Source of the DNA: Bathymodiolus brooksi | Taxonomy: Eukaryota; Mollusca; Bivalvia; Mytilida; Modiolidae | Assembly (NCBI GenBank): GCA_963680875.1 | Contig: OY804575.1 | Location: 102,045,505-102,109,504 of the forward strand | DNA: 64,000 nucleotides | Reading direction: 5' to 3' | Shown here: positions 43,801 through 56,708 of the stretch, in pieces | How the letters are laid out: every line of letters starts with the position of its first letter | Position numbering within the stretch: the first letter of the stretch is position 1 | Position numbers and translations under genes: made by a program | The notes under the pieces: model-generated | Told to the model about the DNA's origin: nothing | The model's database searches: none | Seen by the model: only the letters and a program-made list of their open reading frames with translations

Positions 43801-46352
43801 TGCCTCTGCTCAGTTCCTACACTGACAGACAGTGTTATGTATTTTGCTTCTGCTCAGTTCCTACACTGACAGATAGTGTTATGTATTTTGCTTCTACTCA
43901 GTTCCTACACTGACAGACAATGTTATGTATTTTACTTCTGCTCAGTTCCTACACTGACAGACAGTGTTATGTATTTTGTCTCTGCTCAGTTCCTACACTG
44001 ACAGACAGTGTTATGTATTTTGCCTCTGCTCAGTTCCTACACTGACAGACAGTGTTATGTATTTTGCCTCTGCTCAGTTCCTACACTGACAGATAGTGTT
44101 ATGTATTTTGCCTCTGCTCAGTTCCTACACTGACAGACGGTGTTATGTATTTTGCCTCTGCTCAGTTCCTACACTGACAGATAGTGTTATGTATTTTGCC
44201 TCTGCTCAGTTCCTACACTGACAGATAGTGTTATGTATTTTGCCTCTGCTCATTTCCTACACTGAAAGACGGTGTTATGTATTTTGCCTCTGCTCATTTC
44301 CTACACTGACAGACAGTGTTATGTATTTTGCCTCTGCTCAGTTCCTACACTGACAGACGGTGTTATGTATTTTGCTTCTACTCAGTTCCTACACTGACAG
44401 ACAGTGTTATGTATTTTGCCTCTGCTCAGTTCCTACACTGACAGATAGTGTTATGTATTTTGCCTCTGCTCAGTTCCTACACTGACAGACAGTGTTATGT
44501 ATTTTGCCTCTGCTCAGTTCCTACACTGACAGACAGTGTTATGTATTTTGTCTCTGCTCAGTTCCTACACTGACAGATAGTGTTATGTATTTTGCCTCTG
44601 CTCAGTTCCTACACTGACAGATAGTGTTATGTATTTTGCCTCTGCTCAGTTCCTACACTGACAGACAGTGTTATGTATTTTGCCTCTGCTCAGTTCCTAC
44701 ACTGACAGATAGTGTTATGTATTTTGCCTCTGCTCAGTTCCTACACTGACAGACAGTGTTATGTATTTTGCCTCTGCTCAGTTCCTACACTGACAGATAG
44801 TGTTATGTATTTTGCCTCTGCTCAGTTCCTACACTGACAGACAGTGTTATGTATTTTGCCTCTGCTCAGTTCCTACACTGACAGACAGTGTTATGTATTT
44901 TGCCTCTGCTCAGTTCCTACACTGACAGACAGTGTTATGTATTTTGCCTCTGCTCAGTTCCTACACTGACAGACAGTGTTATGTATTTTGCCTCTGCTCA
45001 GTTCCTACACTGACAGACAGTGTTATGTATTTTGCCTCTGCTCAGTTCCTACACTGACAGACAGTGTTATGTAATTTGCCTCTGCTCAGTTCCTACACTG
45101 ACAGACAGTGTTATGTATTTTGCCTCTGCTCAGTTCCTACACTGACAGACAGTGTTATGTATTTTGCCTCTGCTCAGTTCCTACACTGACAGACAGTGTT
45201 ATGTATTTTGCCTCTGCTCAGTTCCTACACTGACAGACAGTGTTATGTATTTTGCCTCTGCTCAGTTCCTACACTGACAGACAGTGTTATGTATTTTGCC
45301 TCTGCTCAGTTCCTACACTGACAGATAGTGTTATGTATTTTGCCTCTGCTCAGTTCCTACACTAACAGACAGTGTTATGTATTTTGCTTCTGCTCAGTTC
45401 CTACACTGACAGACAGTGTTATGTATTTTGCCTCTGCTCAGTTCCTACACTGACAGACAGTGTTATGTATTTTGCCTCTGCTCAGTTCCTACACTGACAG
45501 ACAGTGTTATGTATTTTGCTTCTGCTCAGTTCCTACACTGACAGACAGTGTTATGTATTTTGCATCTGCTCAGTTCCTACACTGACAGACAGTGTTATGT
45601 ATTTTGCTTCTGCTCAGTTCCTACACTGACAGACAGTGTTATGTATTTTGCTTCTGCTCAGTTCCTACACTGACAGACAGTGTTATGTATTTTGCATCTG
45701 CTCAGTTCCTACACTGACAGACAGTGTTATGTATTTTGCCTCTGCTCAGTTCCTACACTAACAGACAGTGTTATGTATTTTGCTTCTGCTCAGTTCCTAC
45801 ACTGACAGACAGTGTTATGTATTTTGCCTCTGCTCAGTTCCTACACTGACAGACAGTGTTATGTATTTTGCCTCTGCTCAGTTCCTACACTGACAGACAG
45901 TGTTATATATTTTGCTTCTGCTCAGTTCCTACACTGACAGACAGTGTTATGTATTTTGTCTCTGCTCAGTTCCTACACTGACAGACAGTGTTATGTATTT
46001 TGCCTCTGCTCAGTTCCTACACTGACAGACAGTGTTATGTATTTTGCCTCTGCTCAGTTCCTACACTGACAGACAGTGTTATGTATTTTGCATCTGCTCA
46101 GTTCCTACACTGACAGACAGTGTTATGTATTTTGCCTCTGCTCAGTTCCTACACTAACAGACAGTGTTATGTATTTTGCTTCTGCTCAGTTCCTACACTG
46201 ACAGACAGTGTTATGTATTTTGCCTCTGCTCAGTTCCTACACTGACAGACAGTGTTATGTATTTTGCCTCTGCTCAGTTCCTACACTGACAGAGAGTGTT
46301 ATGTATTTTGCCTCTGCTCAGTTCCTACACTGACAGACAGTGTTATGTATTT
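40895..46352. repeat. 44-bp minisatellite, about 124 copies
   Basis: A 44-base unit, gtattttgcctctgctcagt plus tcctacactgacagacagtg plus ttat, over 5.46 kb with only a few indels (for example near 43303). Each unit has a small hairpin, ACACTG-ACAGA-CAGTGT. Main variants are gcctctg/gcttctg/gtctctg, cagacag/cagatag and ctacac/ctatac. The ctatac variant is concentrated near 41.9-42.2 kb, and agttaag near 43.0-43.1 kb recurs twice, which shows local block duplication. The right third is the most homogeneous. Confidence 0.97.
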
Positions 46353-46909
46353 TGTTTTTCATTTTATTACTTTATATGCGAGCGTCAGCAAGCTCTTTAT
46401 GGTATAAAATGTGTACTTAGGATTTTTGAAAAACATGGCTGCACATAAACTGACAAATAAAAAAAAAATTGACCCTTGTAAACACGTTTCGTGTAACACA
46501 CTAACACACTCAACTAATGAAGATCTTCTTAACATAAAGCGCAAAGGTGATCCTGAAGTCTCGTACCCTCTCTTGTACATCCGATACCACTGAAACCCGG
46601 AACCCGTGTGTAATAAAAGTTATTTTGTTAGCTTGTTTTACTTATATTGATTTTTTTTAATTTATTAAATCTCTTCTGACATACTGACAAGAATTTTTGT
46701 TTCTACGCGGAAGTTAACTTTTGAGATTTCGTAAGGAACAACAGCTCGATTGAATGAGACTAGATTCGGCCCTAAAAAAAGTCGTCCCCAATATATATCG
46801 GCCCAAAAAATCTCGACACTTTTTGATGCACTGGATGAGCGTGAAATTGCCAGATAATTTTCAGATGCGCGAGCATTCATGGCAGTGCCGGTTTCATATT
46901 CATATGTTA
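46353..46909. other. Sequence with slightly higher GC, no gene recognised
   Basis: A short plus-strand frame (46411-46593) and a minus-strand frame (46665-46997) are present, but neither resembles a known protein and the second runs into a SINE fragment. An aataaaa motif occurs at about 46611. A transcribed short exon is possible but unsupported. Confidence 0.3.
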
Positions 46910-47012
46910 ATAGGGTCGTCGTGATCGTATTTGAATTTACAACTACCTGTCGAATCAGTTGTGAGTTCGAATCCTGTTCTTGGCCAGGTGTATTCAATAC
47001 AACATTATGTAA
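46910..47012 (+). repeat. SINE family A, 5' fragment
   Basis: The head gggtcgtcgtgatcgtattt, B-box-like tgtgagttcgaatcc and caatacaacattatgtaa are present, and the tail is missing. An internal deletion removes part of the loop region. Confidence 0.8.
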
Positions 47013-47931
47013 GAAATGATTTGCTTCCCTCTCTTTTCAAGGAACTATTATCAGTGTGTATTTGATTATCAGAATTGCTTCTGGACAAATTTACAATTTA
47101 GATTTTAACAGGACATTACTGAAATATTTGTGATTTGCCTGTTTCTATATAACCTGTAAGATAAGATACTTTTATTTACCAATTATGGGCCCACGAGGGG
47201 CATGAATATTCACATATATAATTACTTAAAACATAACATATGTTTAACAAAGACAAAGATACAATAATATATACTTATAACATGTCATTTATATGCTCAG
47301 TGTGGTTGATATGTTTTAATACATCCAGCTATGATATATATCAGAGTTAGAGTTATTCCCCTTTGACTACAAGATACAAATTGGTAATGGGTGATAGAAT
47401 AAACAAGCTCGCAGCCAGAAAAAGGGAAGAAAATATGAAAAATCCCTTAAGCAATTTATAACACATCTAGGCATAATTACCATGTACTCCACTTTGACTG
47501 TTTTATTTTATAATTAGAGATGTTACCAAACATGACAATAATCAAGTCATCAATCATGTGATATTTGATAAAATATTGGTTTACTTGTCAGTAACATGTA
47601 ATCAAGAACATGTCTGTATATTAAGGAGTTTCTGATGAGTCAGTGATCCTGAAAACAGCAAAGCCAGATGCTGTAGTCAAACATCCAACTTGTCAACCTA
47701 AGGCTCAGAGGACTGAACCTGCTTAGCTCATGTGCCGTGAGCATTCAATTAGATGTAAATACCTTTTATCCTCTTAAATCACCAGCTGGATAAAGCACCA
47801 CTAAATAATAATTTATTTAATCATGTTTTTGGGTATCAGCTTTTTAAAGGATATTTTGTTTATTTATTCATATGGTAAAGGTACAATGTTTATCCAAAAT
47901 AAATTGGGAATATAAGGAGTGAGAGAGTGAT
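47013..47931. other. Sequence without recognised feature
   Basis: AT-rich; no coding exon, array or element end recognised. Confidence 0.4.
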
Positions 47932-48252
47932 TTCTGTTTAACACCAACTCAGCTATAACAAGTTAATTTTCAATGCAATGATGATGTCCGCTTTGTACTA
48001 GACCAACATGCTTAGTTGGATTTTTATAGTGCCCGTTTACTAAAACAACAGTCCGCGGATAGACATGTCACCCCACTCTGACACATTATCCTGATTCTGA
48101 GCCAATCAATACTTGCTCTTTCTCCTTAATGCTGCATGCTTAGCGGAGAAGCAACAAATACCAATTTTATCATCTTTGGTTTGGCCCAACCGGGGTTCAA
48201 ACCACGGTCTACCGCACTCGAGGAGAGCACGCTAACCATAACACCACTGATG
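47932..48252 (-). repeat. SINE family B copy
   Basis: The body gatgatgtccgctttgtact, agaccaacatgcttagttgg and ctgacacattatcctgattc, and a tRNA-like head on the minus strand (gtgttatggttagcgtgctc, cgtggtttgaaccccgg). It shows the single-copy state of the segment amplified at 30831-31550. Confidence 0.85.
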
Positions 48253-48339
48253 CAGAATATATAGGAGCTGTTCAGTGAATGTGGAAGTATAACTTAAAAC
48301 ATCCTGTGAAATCAGTATGTCCTTGTATATGTTTTTGCT

Positions 48340-48392
48340 TGATGGCGTTTAACGCCACTTTCAACAATATTTCAGCTATATCGTGTCCTTAT
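48340..48392 (-). repeat. SINE family A, 3'-end fragment
   Basis: gatggcgtttaacgccactt and tcaacaatatttcagctata are the tail of family A in reverse. Confidence 0.8.
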
Positions 48393-49301
48393 ATAAATTA
48401 CTGGTTTTTATTGCAAACTTAGAGCAATCTTATTTTACAGAATATAATAAAAGAACCGTAATGTTTGACGAATTCTCCCCACAGTTGCACCAAATAATAG
48501 GTCTGACCGTCGTCATACAGGAAACTTATCAAAGTTGAAATTCAAATATTTTGAAATCGGATATACAATTTCCCCATATCACAGCTATTGTTCTTCTGGC
48601 TTCAGAAATATATCGTTGCTAGGTACATTTCCAAAATATAATAGATCTGAGAAATTTTCAGTATATTTACCAAAGTTGGAATTCAGATATTTATAAAGCT
48701 AATTCTTCTACGTCAGTCTTTGCCATAATTTTTTTCACCTACTTGACGGAAGGCAAATTTAGAAATTTTTTCTATTTATTCAAACAAATTCTTTCATCAT
48801 TTTCACTTGGCCGAATCCAATTTTACTTGTCCCAGCCTTCGGGCAATTGGGTTAGCACGAAGACTGTACATAACAGTTATTGTTCTTCTGGTGTCAGAAA
48901 TATTTGATTGCAACAAGTCTGAGAAGTCTTTCAGGAAATTAACAAAAATAGGAATGCAAACTTTCTCATACTAGAACTCATTCAAGATATTCATATTTGC
49001 AGCTTTCATGCAATACAATGTTAATAAAATCATATTTACTCAAGTTTAAAATTGCATAAACAAAGGTTAATTCTCAAAATCCCTGCTTTTCCAAAAATCA
49101 ATATCTTCCATCTCAGAACTCATTTAAAAATTTTTTTTTGATCAAATCTAAATCATTTTTACTTGAGTTAACATGTAAATTTTCAAAACAAAACAAAAAT
49201 AAGCCAAGTCAGTTCAACATGAAATGTAAGGTAAGCAACACTTTCACCCTAAAAACTGCATGTGCAGACTATCCCTGTAATTAGTAACATGAAATGTAGG
49301 G
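48393..49301. other. Sequence with an old internal duplication, no gene
   Basis: 48585-48700 and 48870-48970 share attgttcttctgg, tcagaaatat and tctgagaa, indicating a diverged duplication or repeat. Nothing else recognised. Confidence 0.4.
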
Positions 49302-49453
49302 AAGGGCCTTCGTGGTCGTGACCCTATGGTAGTTGGATTTCCAACTACCTATGCAATCAGTGCCTATCACCACTAATGTTGTGAGTTCGAACCCCGCTCG
49401 GGCAAGGTGTACTCAATACAACATTATGTGATAAAGTTTGTCAGTGACTTACG

Positions 49454-51986
49454 CAGGGTTTGAAGCTAAGGAAATATTTTAGGGGCCAAGTGGGCCCCCA
49501 CCAAATTAATTTTGGTAGCCCACACAATTTGCTAGGGGCCCATCAGGCACGCATAGCTCGCCTGCCACCTCACTTGCAAGGTGCCCTACGGCACAGGGGG
49601 TCCGCTGAAGGCCCCCGGAAGCCCTGGGATAAATGGTGTAAAATCCTGCATTCTGGCCATTTCCTGGCAGCAAAAGTGGCCATTCAGAAACTATAATTTA
49701 ATACAGAAGATAACAAATTTCCAAAACATTTTCCTCAAAATAAAATTATTTTACATGCACCAACACACTATGACTTCAGAAATTTATAGTTGAAGTCAAA
49801 TTTCGGGGCGATTTAGAGCTTGACATATGGTGGGGATGTTTGTAGCTTGTACATCCTGTAGTAAATGAATTTTCATTTTTTTTTGTTCTTTGCAATATGT
49901 ATGTTGTGATATGTATCGACTTTAAATAAAACTTTATTTATTTATTTTATTTATTCATTAACAAACCATGCCGGTTTCAATTTCAGTCAGGGATCGCGCT
50001 GTCGGTCGCCAATGTTGCAATTTGCGATTTTTTTTCTTGACTGGCGACTGAAATCGTCTGCTGGCGATTTTTTTGGCGCCTAGATAATCACTGTGTACCG
50101 TAACAAAAATCAATAAATTATTGACAATTGATTTTCGCAAGTGACGAGTATTTGCCGTACCCAATTCGTCACTTGAATTTTCAAAAAATCGTAGAAAAAT
50201 GTTTGTAACAATCCATTTTTCTTCTTCATTTGCTGATTAAAACTAATTAGTCACTACAATGACAATTTTATTACATGTTACAAGCCAATCAACGGATTAT
50301 AGAATTTTTGTTTTTATTGAGTAATCTTTGATCACACCTGGCTTGATTTACCTGGTTAAAGATAATGACCCCGACAAAGAATTCAATCAACGATAATGAT
50401 ATTTTTTTTATAGTTATGATTGACATGTACTCAAAATGTCACAGTATGTATTTTAAGTGGACATATTTTTGTAATCGTCATTCGTTAATCGTTGCACGAT
50501 AATGTCCACCATAACAAACTACTTTTGCCAATTTCATTAATGAAAATGTCGATAACATGTTTATACTGGAGTTCGGAGTCTATTGTACACGTGTATTTAT
50601 TAAGTATTTTGAAAGTGACTTTCTCGAAAAGTCATAAACTTTGGTTTTTTTCTGCTGAAGACTACACAAATGTTGTGGTATTAGACCAAAGCACAGCAAC
50701 ATTTCAAAAAGGGTGGGGGTTATAAACTTATTACAATTTGTGTGGTATTAGATCAAAATCATGGCAATGCTATGTTTTATCAGTTGGTTTCTAATTTGCA
50801 GAGTTTGTTGCCATCCTAGGAGGTTTCCATAGCTTTTCAATCTCCATTACTAACTAATAAGGCAAAGTAACTGATTATAAGATTAAGCTCTGACATTAAA
50901 AATCTGTTCTGCAAAAGTGACTAATGGTCTCAAAATCCTGGCTGAATCCCTGATAATCCGTAAAATACAGTATATTGTAATAAATTATATAAATCTTTTT
51001 GTTTTTGATGATGAAATCGAAATGAAAAACAGAAGTACAATACAGACACAAACAAATCCGGACCATTTATACATGAAACTGAACATGGAACTGGTAGTGG
51101 TACATGCAATCATCCACTGTTTGGGTTCGAAAAAATTGCGGGAGCCAGAGCAGCCCCTGTCAGTATCAACTAACCATGGACGGTTTTGTTTCCATTCCTT
51201 CAAAAATTGTCTAGAGCGTTTGGACTTTTCGTAATCTCTAAAATATTGTGTTCTCTGTTCATTTTGCCTTTTAAGAGGCCCAGAGTTCCCCAAAAAGAAC
51301 TGACTTAAATCGTCTTGGCGAAACATTTCGCTAACCGGATATTTTGAACGAACATGTAAAATTAAAAATCAAAGTCGGAAAAGTGTACTATAAAATTCCG
51401 TAATATGACTCAACAGAAAACGGCATGGTTTCTTCTTCTTCTTCCGTTTACAGAGTGTACTCATCATTGAGCGTTATACTCCAGTATAAAGACAACAGAG
51501 AAATCATCGTTGTTAAAAGAATTATTTGTTACCTAAATCCCTTTACAACAACAACTAAATTTTTTATTTCAATCCTTAAATGACGCAAAATTAATGCAAA
51601 AATTGACACCCTTATACGGAAGTGTTAAATAGAACAGCCGTAGATCTCCTTAATTGGAAATAAAATTCGCATATATCAAAATAAGCTGGTTCCCGGGCTA
51701 CTACACTTCGTTACTCAGTTCATAGAGCAAAGCGTAATATAAGCGAATATCAGTTTAATATCAAAACAAAAAATCGGGGCTTAAAATCGATCGATGGAAA
51801 TGTCAATATTTTTCGGATTTTGATCTTGGTGAATAGGAATTTACCGAATTATTACATATAGATTTACACTATTTTATTTTTTCTAATTTTCACTCGCCAA
51901 GTGGACGACTGAGATGAGATTTTTAAGGGCCCACACTGAAATTTACTCGCAAATGGCGAGTGGGCAACCGCTAATTTCAAACCCTG
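49454..51986 (-). mobile_element. hAT-type DNA transposon, decayed
   Basis: A 2533-bp element with terminal inverted repeats CAGGGTTTGAA (left 49454; right end ttcaaaccctg at 51986), flanked by the 8-bp duplication gacttacg inside a SINE. TIR and TSD lengths fit hAT. Near the right end, on the minus strand, a frame resembles the N-terminal part of ZNF862-like, hAT-derived proteins. No complete transposase is present, so the element is presumably non-autonomous now. The segment 49975-50100 repeats tggcgac/ggcgatt motifs similar to those beside the right end (51895-51960), suggesting a nested or rearranged relative. Confidence 0.85.
51130..51326 (-). pseudogene. hAT-derived ORF fragment, ZNF862-like N-terminus
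   Basis: From Met at 51326 the frame reads MFRQDDLSQFFLGNSG, then a segment ending RSRQFLKEWKQNRPWL. The pattern (F/L)LxxWxxxRPWL is the start of the cysteine-containing TTF/BED-like region in ZNF862 or KIAA1586-like proteins, which derive from hAT transposases. After DTDRG the expected metal-binding Cys pair is not recognisable (one Cys only), and the frame drifts into low-complexity hydrophobic sequence before stopping at 50985. Either a splice donor lies here or the gene is broken. Confidence 0.5.
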
Positions 51987-52097
51987 GACTTACGACAGGT
52001 TGGTGGTTTTCTCCGGATACTCCTGTTTCCTCCTCCAATAAAACTGACCTCCACGATATAACTGAAATATTGTTGAAAGTGGCGTAAACACCATAAA

Positions 52098-52973
52098 CCA
52101 AGCCTGAAATGTAGGTCAGAGTTACACATCTTTATGATTATTTCCATCCTTATAGCATATGTCATCTATTTTGTTGAAGATCAGAGGAAATAAAACTAAA
52201 GATGTGGGTTGTGATACTTATACACCAGAAATAAACACAAAAAATTAATATTTGGTGAAAAGATTTAAATAAGTTATAAATAATGATAACTTTTATATAG
52301 GCAGTACAAGTATCACTTTGGAAACCCACTTTTGACCTGCAGTATAGTATTATTTTTGTGATTAGATAAAACATCATCTTGCTTTGCAAACTGTCCACTG
52401 CAGATATGATGCAACACTGATGTTATCATTAGACACAACATGTTGCACTATCAAAGGCAGCATATGTAAATATTTTAATATTTCATTAAAATTGATTTTT
52501 TTTTTTTAATATCGATTAGAAACATGTGTGGCATAGATACCATGATTCATTTAACAAGATAGGGATCGTAAGGTAAACAAAAATGTGGTTCAAGTGTAAA
52601 TTTTGCCACATGTATTTGTCTGTTGAAATTAATGAGGTGTAAAATATCTGCATCATTACTAACACAAATTTTGTGTCGTATCTGATAATTATTACATTAA
52701 GTACTACCTTTTAAATGCTTTATGTCATAAAAATGCTATGGCTCTGAATCACTCGTTTTTTATTATTAAATTACAGGAACATTTGTATAAACTGATTTTT
52801 AAAAGGCACCATTCTGAGTCATATCTATGAATTTTAAATTTCAACCTTCTGAAGTCGAATAATTAATCTATATATGTAAAGAATACACAATTGATACCTC
52901 CCTTGAAGTTGTTGAATAAGGTGTTTGTAATAGTAATCATCTGTATGCAGAAATACAATGAAGGCACGTTTAC
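52098..52973. other. Sequence without recognised feature
   Basis: AT-rich, no exon-like frame or element end recognised. Confidence 0.4.
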
Positions 52974-53265
52974 AGAGTACCGAGTTAAGCAATGTCTTGC
53001 AATAGCAGCCATCTTATATTTTCTGATTGACACAAACAATTTCCCCATAGAGTACCAAGTTAAACCTTGTCTTCCAATGGTAGCCATCTTGGATTTTCTG
53101 TTTGACACAAAACACTTCCCCCATAGAGTACTAAGTTAAACCTTGTCTTCCAATGGAGGCTATCTTGGATTTTCTGTTTGACACAAACATTTTCCCCATA
53201 GAGTACCGAGTTAAACTATGTCTTGAAATGGTGGCCATCTTGGATTTTCTGATTGACACAATAAA
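52974..53265. repeat. Tandem repeat, ~74 bp x 4
   Basis: Four copies containing agagtaccgagttaaa-like, atgtcttgcaat-like and gccatcttggattttctg, with 80-90% identity by eye. Diverged single copies of the core (ttctgatcaacacaaaaa) occur near 37080, 37265, 39140 and 62830, so the unit comes from a dispersed family. Confidence 0.8.
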
Positions 53266-54411
53266 TAAACATTTTGCAAAGAAACATTCAATAATCATTC
53301 ATGTACATTTGTGGGCTAATCAGTCCAGTAGTACTTTTTAAGGAAACCACAATGTTATAGACATTTGATAAATTAGTTAACAGTGAAAATATTTCCTGCT
53401 TGTGTAAAGTGGTTCAAGATAACCAATAATCTGAAAAAATGTCCTGACACTTCAAGGTTTCAAACTTCCTTCCTTTTTGTGAGAACCAAATTGTTTCTTT
53501 GAAGTAAAATCAAGTTATATCTTTATAGCAATATGCCATATAATGTAGATTAAATCTTAGATGTTTTTAGGTATAAAAATTGACACTTTTTTAAAATGTT
53601 TTTAATTTATAGGAGAGGCTTTTGAGTTAATTAATCCAATGTAAAGGTCTAAAATTGTATTAATCCAAAATATTTCAAATGTTGCAGTAATGGTGTTTAA
53701 TAAAAACGTAGATATTAAAGTTAGTGTGCACAACTAGTTTCTGGAATAACCTTCAACAGGTATCTATGCTCAAAGCAAAGCATGCAAACACACTCTTTTT
53801 ACTCTCAGACTCCTCCCATTATTTTCCATTTCAAAGACAACAAAATGTTCAGATGAAACTGTCATAAAAATATAGAGATGTCTATTATAAATCTTATCAA
53901 ATCAAAATTAAAAATCAAAAACAATATATCAAAATCCATCAAGAATATAGCCGATTGCTCACTTGATGTTAAACAACAACCAATCCATCAATGACCTTGA
54001 AAATAAATAGGATCACGAGATCACAACTACTGTATATAGCTACACAAAATAAACCCAGCAAATATCAAACCTGAATTCCAATAATTACCTGAAATCAATT
54101 ATTTAAATGTTGATCAATCAAAAATATCAAATTATCTAGGAAGATGTTACAGATAATTAGTTTCATAATACTTCAAAAATATACATGCAAGAAATTACAG
54201 GTAATTATAGGTAATGTGAAACAAACAAGGTATAACAAATTACAAGCTAGTTTTACCAGGTAATAATGAGAAGCTACATCTGTAGACAAGTTAAGAATAT
54301 GATACCTGATAATACATTTTATTTAAAGAAATTTATTACTGCATATTTCGCTAATTACCATGGAATAATTTAAACTATTTTCAAGTTGTGTAATACAGAA
54401 GCAGGGGTTAG
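53266..54411. other. Sequence without recognised feature
   Basis: AT-rich, no gene or element recognised. Confidence 0.4.
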
Positions 54412-54532
54412 GGATATGGTGTTTAATGCCACTTTCAACAATATTTCAGCTATATCGTGGCGGTCAGTTTTCTTGGTGGAGGAAACTGAAGTACCAGGAG
54501 AAAACCACTGACTTGCCGCAAGTCAACAATCC
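54412..54532 (-). repeat. SINE family A, 3' fragment
   Basis: Reverse of the tail: tgccactttcaacaatattt, cgtggcggtcagttttcttg and aggagaaaaccactgact. Confidence 0.85.
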
Positions 54533-55355
54533 AAGCAGAAGAAATTATGTAACTTAAAGGGCTAAATAATTTCACTGATTTTTTTTTTTTTTTATTTATT
54601 CAGAAAGAAGCATATTTACTACTTTAAAAAAATACCATGTCAATTGCATCCCCTGTTATCAGATCATGCAGAGCAGCCAAAATCTATAATCTTTTACAAA
54701 AATCTGCAAACAAAAAATTCTTGCAAATTTCACCTCCTCCCAATTAAAATATTGGATACCTAAGGTGGTCAAAGTGAGGTCATGACCCTTTGAACTACAA
54801 CTACAGACAAAATAAGCAGGTAACAACCTTTTGAACAGATGTGAAAAGGACATGAAATTAATACAACTGATGTTTCAACCTCACAATCTTTCTGGTCAAA
54901 GCATTGCTGATATCAAAGACAAATTATCCATGACTGCCATATTGATTTTGAGGGACTTAATGATCAATGGACTGGATGAAAAGAGCCCTCCTTTTCCCAT
55001 CAGCTGTCTGATGTTGATTTAAAGAGAGAAGTGACAATTGTAAAATAGAATGTTTGAAAACTGCTGATTATTATATTATTGAAATGTTTAAAAGCTATAA
55101 ATCATCCCAGACAGTGGTCAAGTGGTCAGAGAAGGTCACATTTAATACTACTAGTGATATTATGTAACTTTCCAGCTTATTTAAATTTTCAGCATTAGTA
55201 TTATCAAATTGAAATATTTTGCTGATTCAGGTTGTTTTCAATTTGTTCAGTTCTTTCATGGGGAAGGAATAAAAGTCTGTATCATGATAATTTTTACAAT
55301 ACATACAAGGTAGATTTGATAATAAAGATGATAATTTGTCCTCAAAAGTCAGGGG
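54533..55355. other. Sequence without recognised feature
   Basis: AT-rich; short frames at 54831-55022 and 54659-54853 resemble nothing known. Confidence 0.4.
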
Positions 55356-55622
55356 GTCATCGTGATTGTGATCCTATGGTAATTGTAAATCCAACTACAT
55401 CTGTGAACAGTGCCCATCACCACTAAAGATGTGAGTTCAAACCTTGTTCATGGTGAGGTGTACTCAATGCAACATTATGTGATCAAGATTGTCAGTGACT
55501 TGCGGCAGGTCGGTATTTTTCTCTAGGTATTCCGGTTTCCTCTACCAATAAAACTGACCGCCACGATATAACTAAAATATTGTTGTAAGTGGCTTTAAAC
55601 AACATAAACTTAACCTAACCTA
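55356..55622 (+). repeat. SINE family A copy, nearly full length
   Basis: Head gtgattgtgatcctatggta, B-box-like atgtgagttcaaacc, body acattatgtgatcaagattg and tail gaccgccacgatataactaa. It ends in a short cctaa array (taacctaacctaacctaac). Confidence 0.85.
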
Positions 55623-56300
55623 ACCTAACATCCATAAAAGTCAACAAGCTAATAGGATAACTTTGTCACAACATACCTACTTAATAAGTATACAATGCAA
55701 ACTGGAAGGAGATTATTGGGATTTCCTATTAGATCAAAGAGAATGATATATATACATGCATAGATAAATAAAATGCCACTATATACAGTATAATAACACT
55801 ATACTTAACCTGGGATAGAACTGAGATAGTGTTGAATACAACATATTGAATCTATGGACTTTATATTAGAGATAAAAGTTCAATGATATTTCAGTGTTTG
55901 TCTTTTTTTGGTGTTGAGAAAAAGAAGTGAACTTTCTTGTGACAACAAGCTTAAAATTGTTTAAATATAGAAGATTGGTAAATTATATATACATGTACTA
56001 CTTTAGTGATAAAGTGATAAAACTTCTAACATTTCCTGACCTGTCAAAGTTTGTTTGTGGCGGGAGATTCCTGCAAAGTTGAGCTTTCCATGGGTGTACT
56101 AAAGCTAAATCCATACCAATGGAAAATATACATATTTCAAAGCCAAAAGAATGCATTGGTGATGTCACCTATGCCCGAGGCAAAAGAACCTTAGTTTTAA
56201 TAATGACTGCATTATTTAGGAAATCGTTTGTAATGAAAAAACGGTTATATTGAACAAAATACAGATCACCATCAACCTCCTTGAGTATGCATCAAGTCTG
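55623..56300. other. Sequence without recognised feature
   Basis: AT-rich; no coding exon recognised. The right edge (aaacggttatattgaac) leads into the 17-bp repeat. Confidence 0.4.
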
Positions 56301-56409
56301 GTTATATTGAAGATCAGTTATAATGAAGTTCAGTTATAATGAAGTTCAGTTATATTGAAGTTCAGTTATATTGAAATTCAGTTATATTGAAGTTCAGTTA
56401 TAATGAAGA
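56301..56409. repeat. 17-bp tandem repeat
   Basis: About six copies of gttatattgaagttcag with t/a variation (ttatatt/ttataat). Confidence 0.9.
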
Positions 56410-56447
56410 GATTTCATGTCCCCTTAAAATTTCATTATAAGTAGATT

Positions 56448-56708
56448 AGGTTGGATTATGGTGATTAACGCCACTTTCAACAATATTTCAATTATATCGT
56501 GGTGGTCAGTTTTACTGGTGGAGGAAACCGGAGTACCAGGAGAAAACCACCTACCTGTCACAATTTAATGACACACTTTATCACATAATGTTGCATAGAG
56601 TACACTTCGCTATGAATGGGGGTCGAACTCTCAAATTTAGTGGTGATAGGCACTGATTGCATATGTAGTTGTAAATCCAACTACCATACGATCACTACCA
56701 CGACAGCC
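56448..56708 (-). repeat. SINE family A copy, nearly full length
   Basis: In reverse: tail ttaacgccactttcaacaat, then aggaaaccggagtaccagga, ttatcacataatgttgca, and tRNA-like head gtaaatccaactaccatacg. The open frame across its right part is not a gene. Confidence 0.87.

Larger units (their letters stand above)
49302..52097 (+). repeat. SINE family A split by a hAT insertion
   Basis: 5' part 49302-49453 (gtggtcgtgaccctatggta ... tgtgagttcgaaccccgct ... gtcagtgacttacg) and 3' part 51987-52097 (gacttacgacaggttggtgg ... cacgatataactgaaatatt) are the two halves of one SINE. The eight bases gacttacg appear on both sides, as target-site duplication. Confidence 0.9.

Noticed and set aside
46411..46593. 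Short frame with MAAHKL start after the 44-bp array
   Set aside because: Only 52 codons from that Met, with no recognised family and no clear splice sites; kept only as a note.
50492..51234. Plus-strand frames inside the hAT element
   Set aside because: No family resemblance; the one at 50917-51234 is antisense to the ZNF862-like frame.
56160..56200. Possible upstream kinase exon ending in His-Arg before a GT (minus strand, reads FCLGHR)
   Set aside because: The phase would fit the catalytic-loop exon, but the preceding residues lack the conserved alphaE pattern and no acceptor is convincing.
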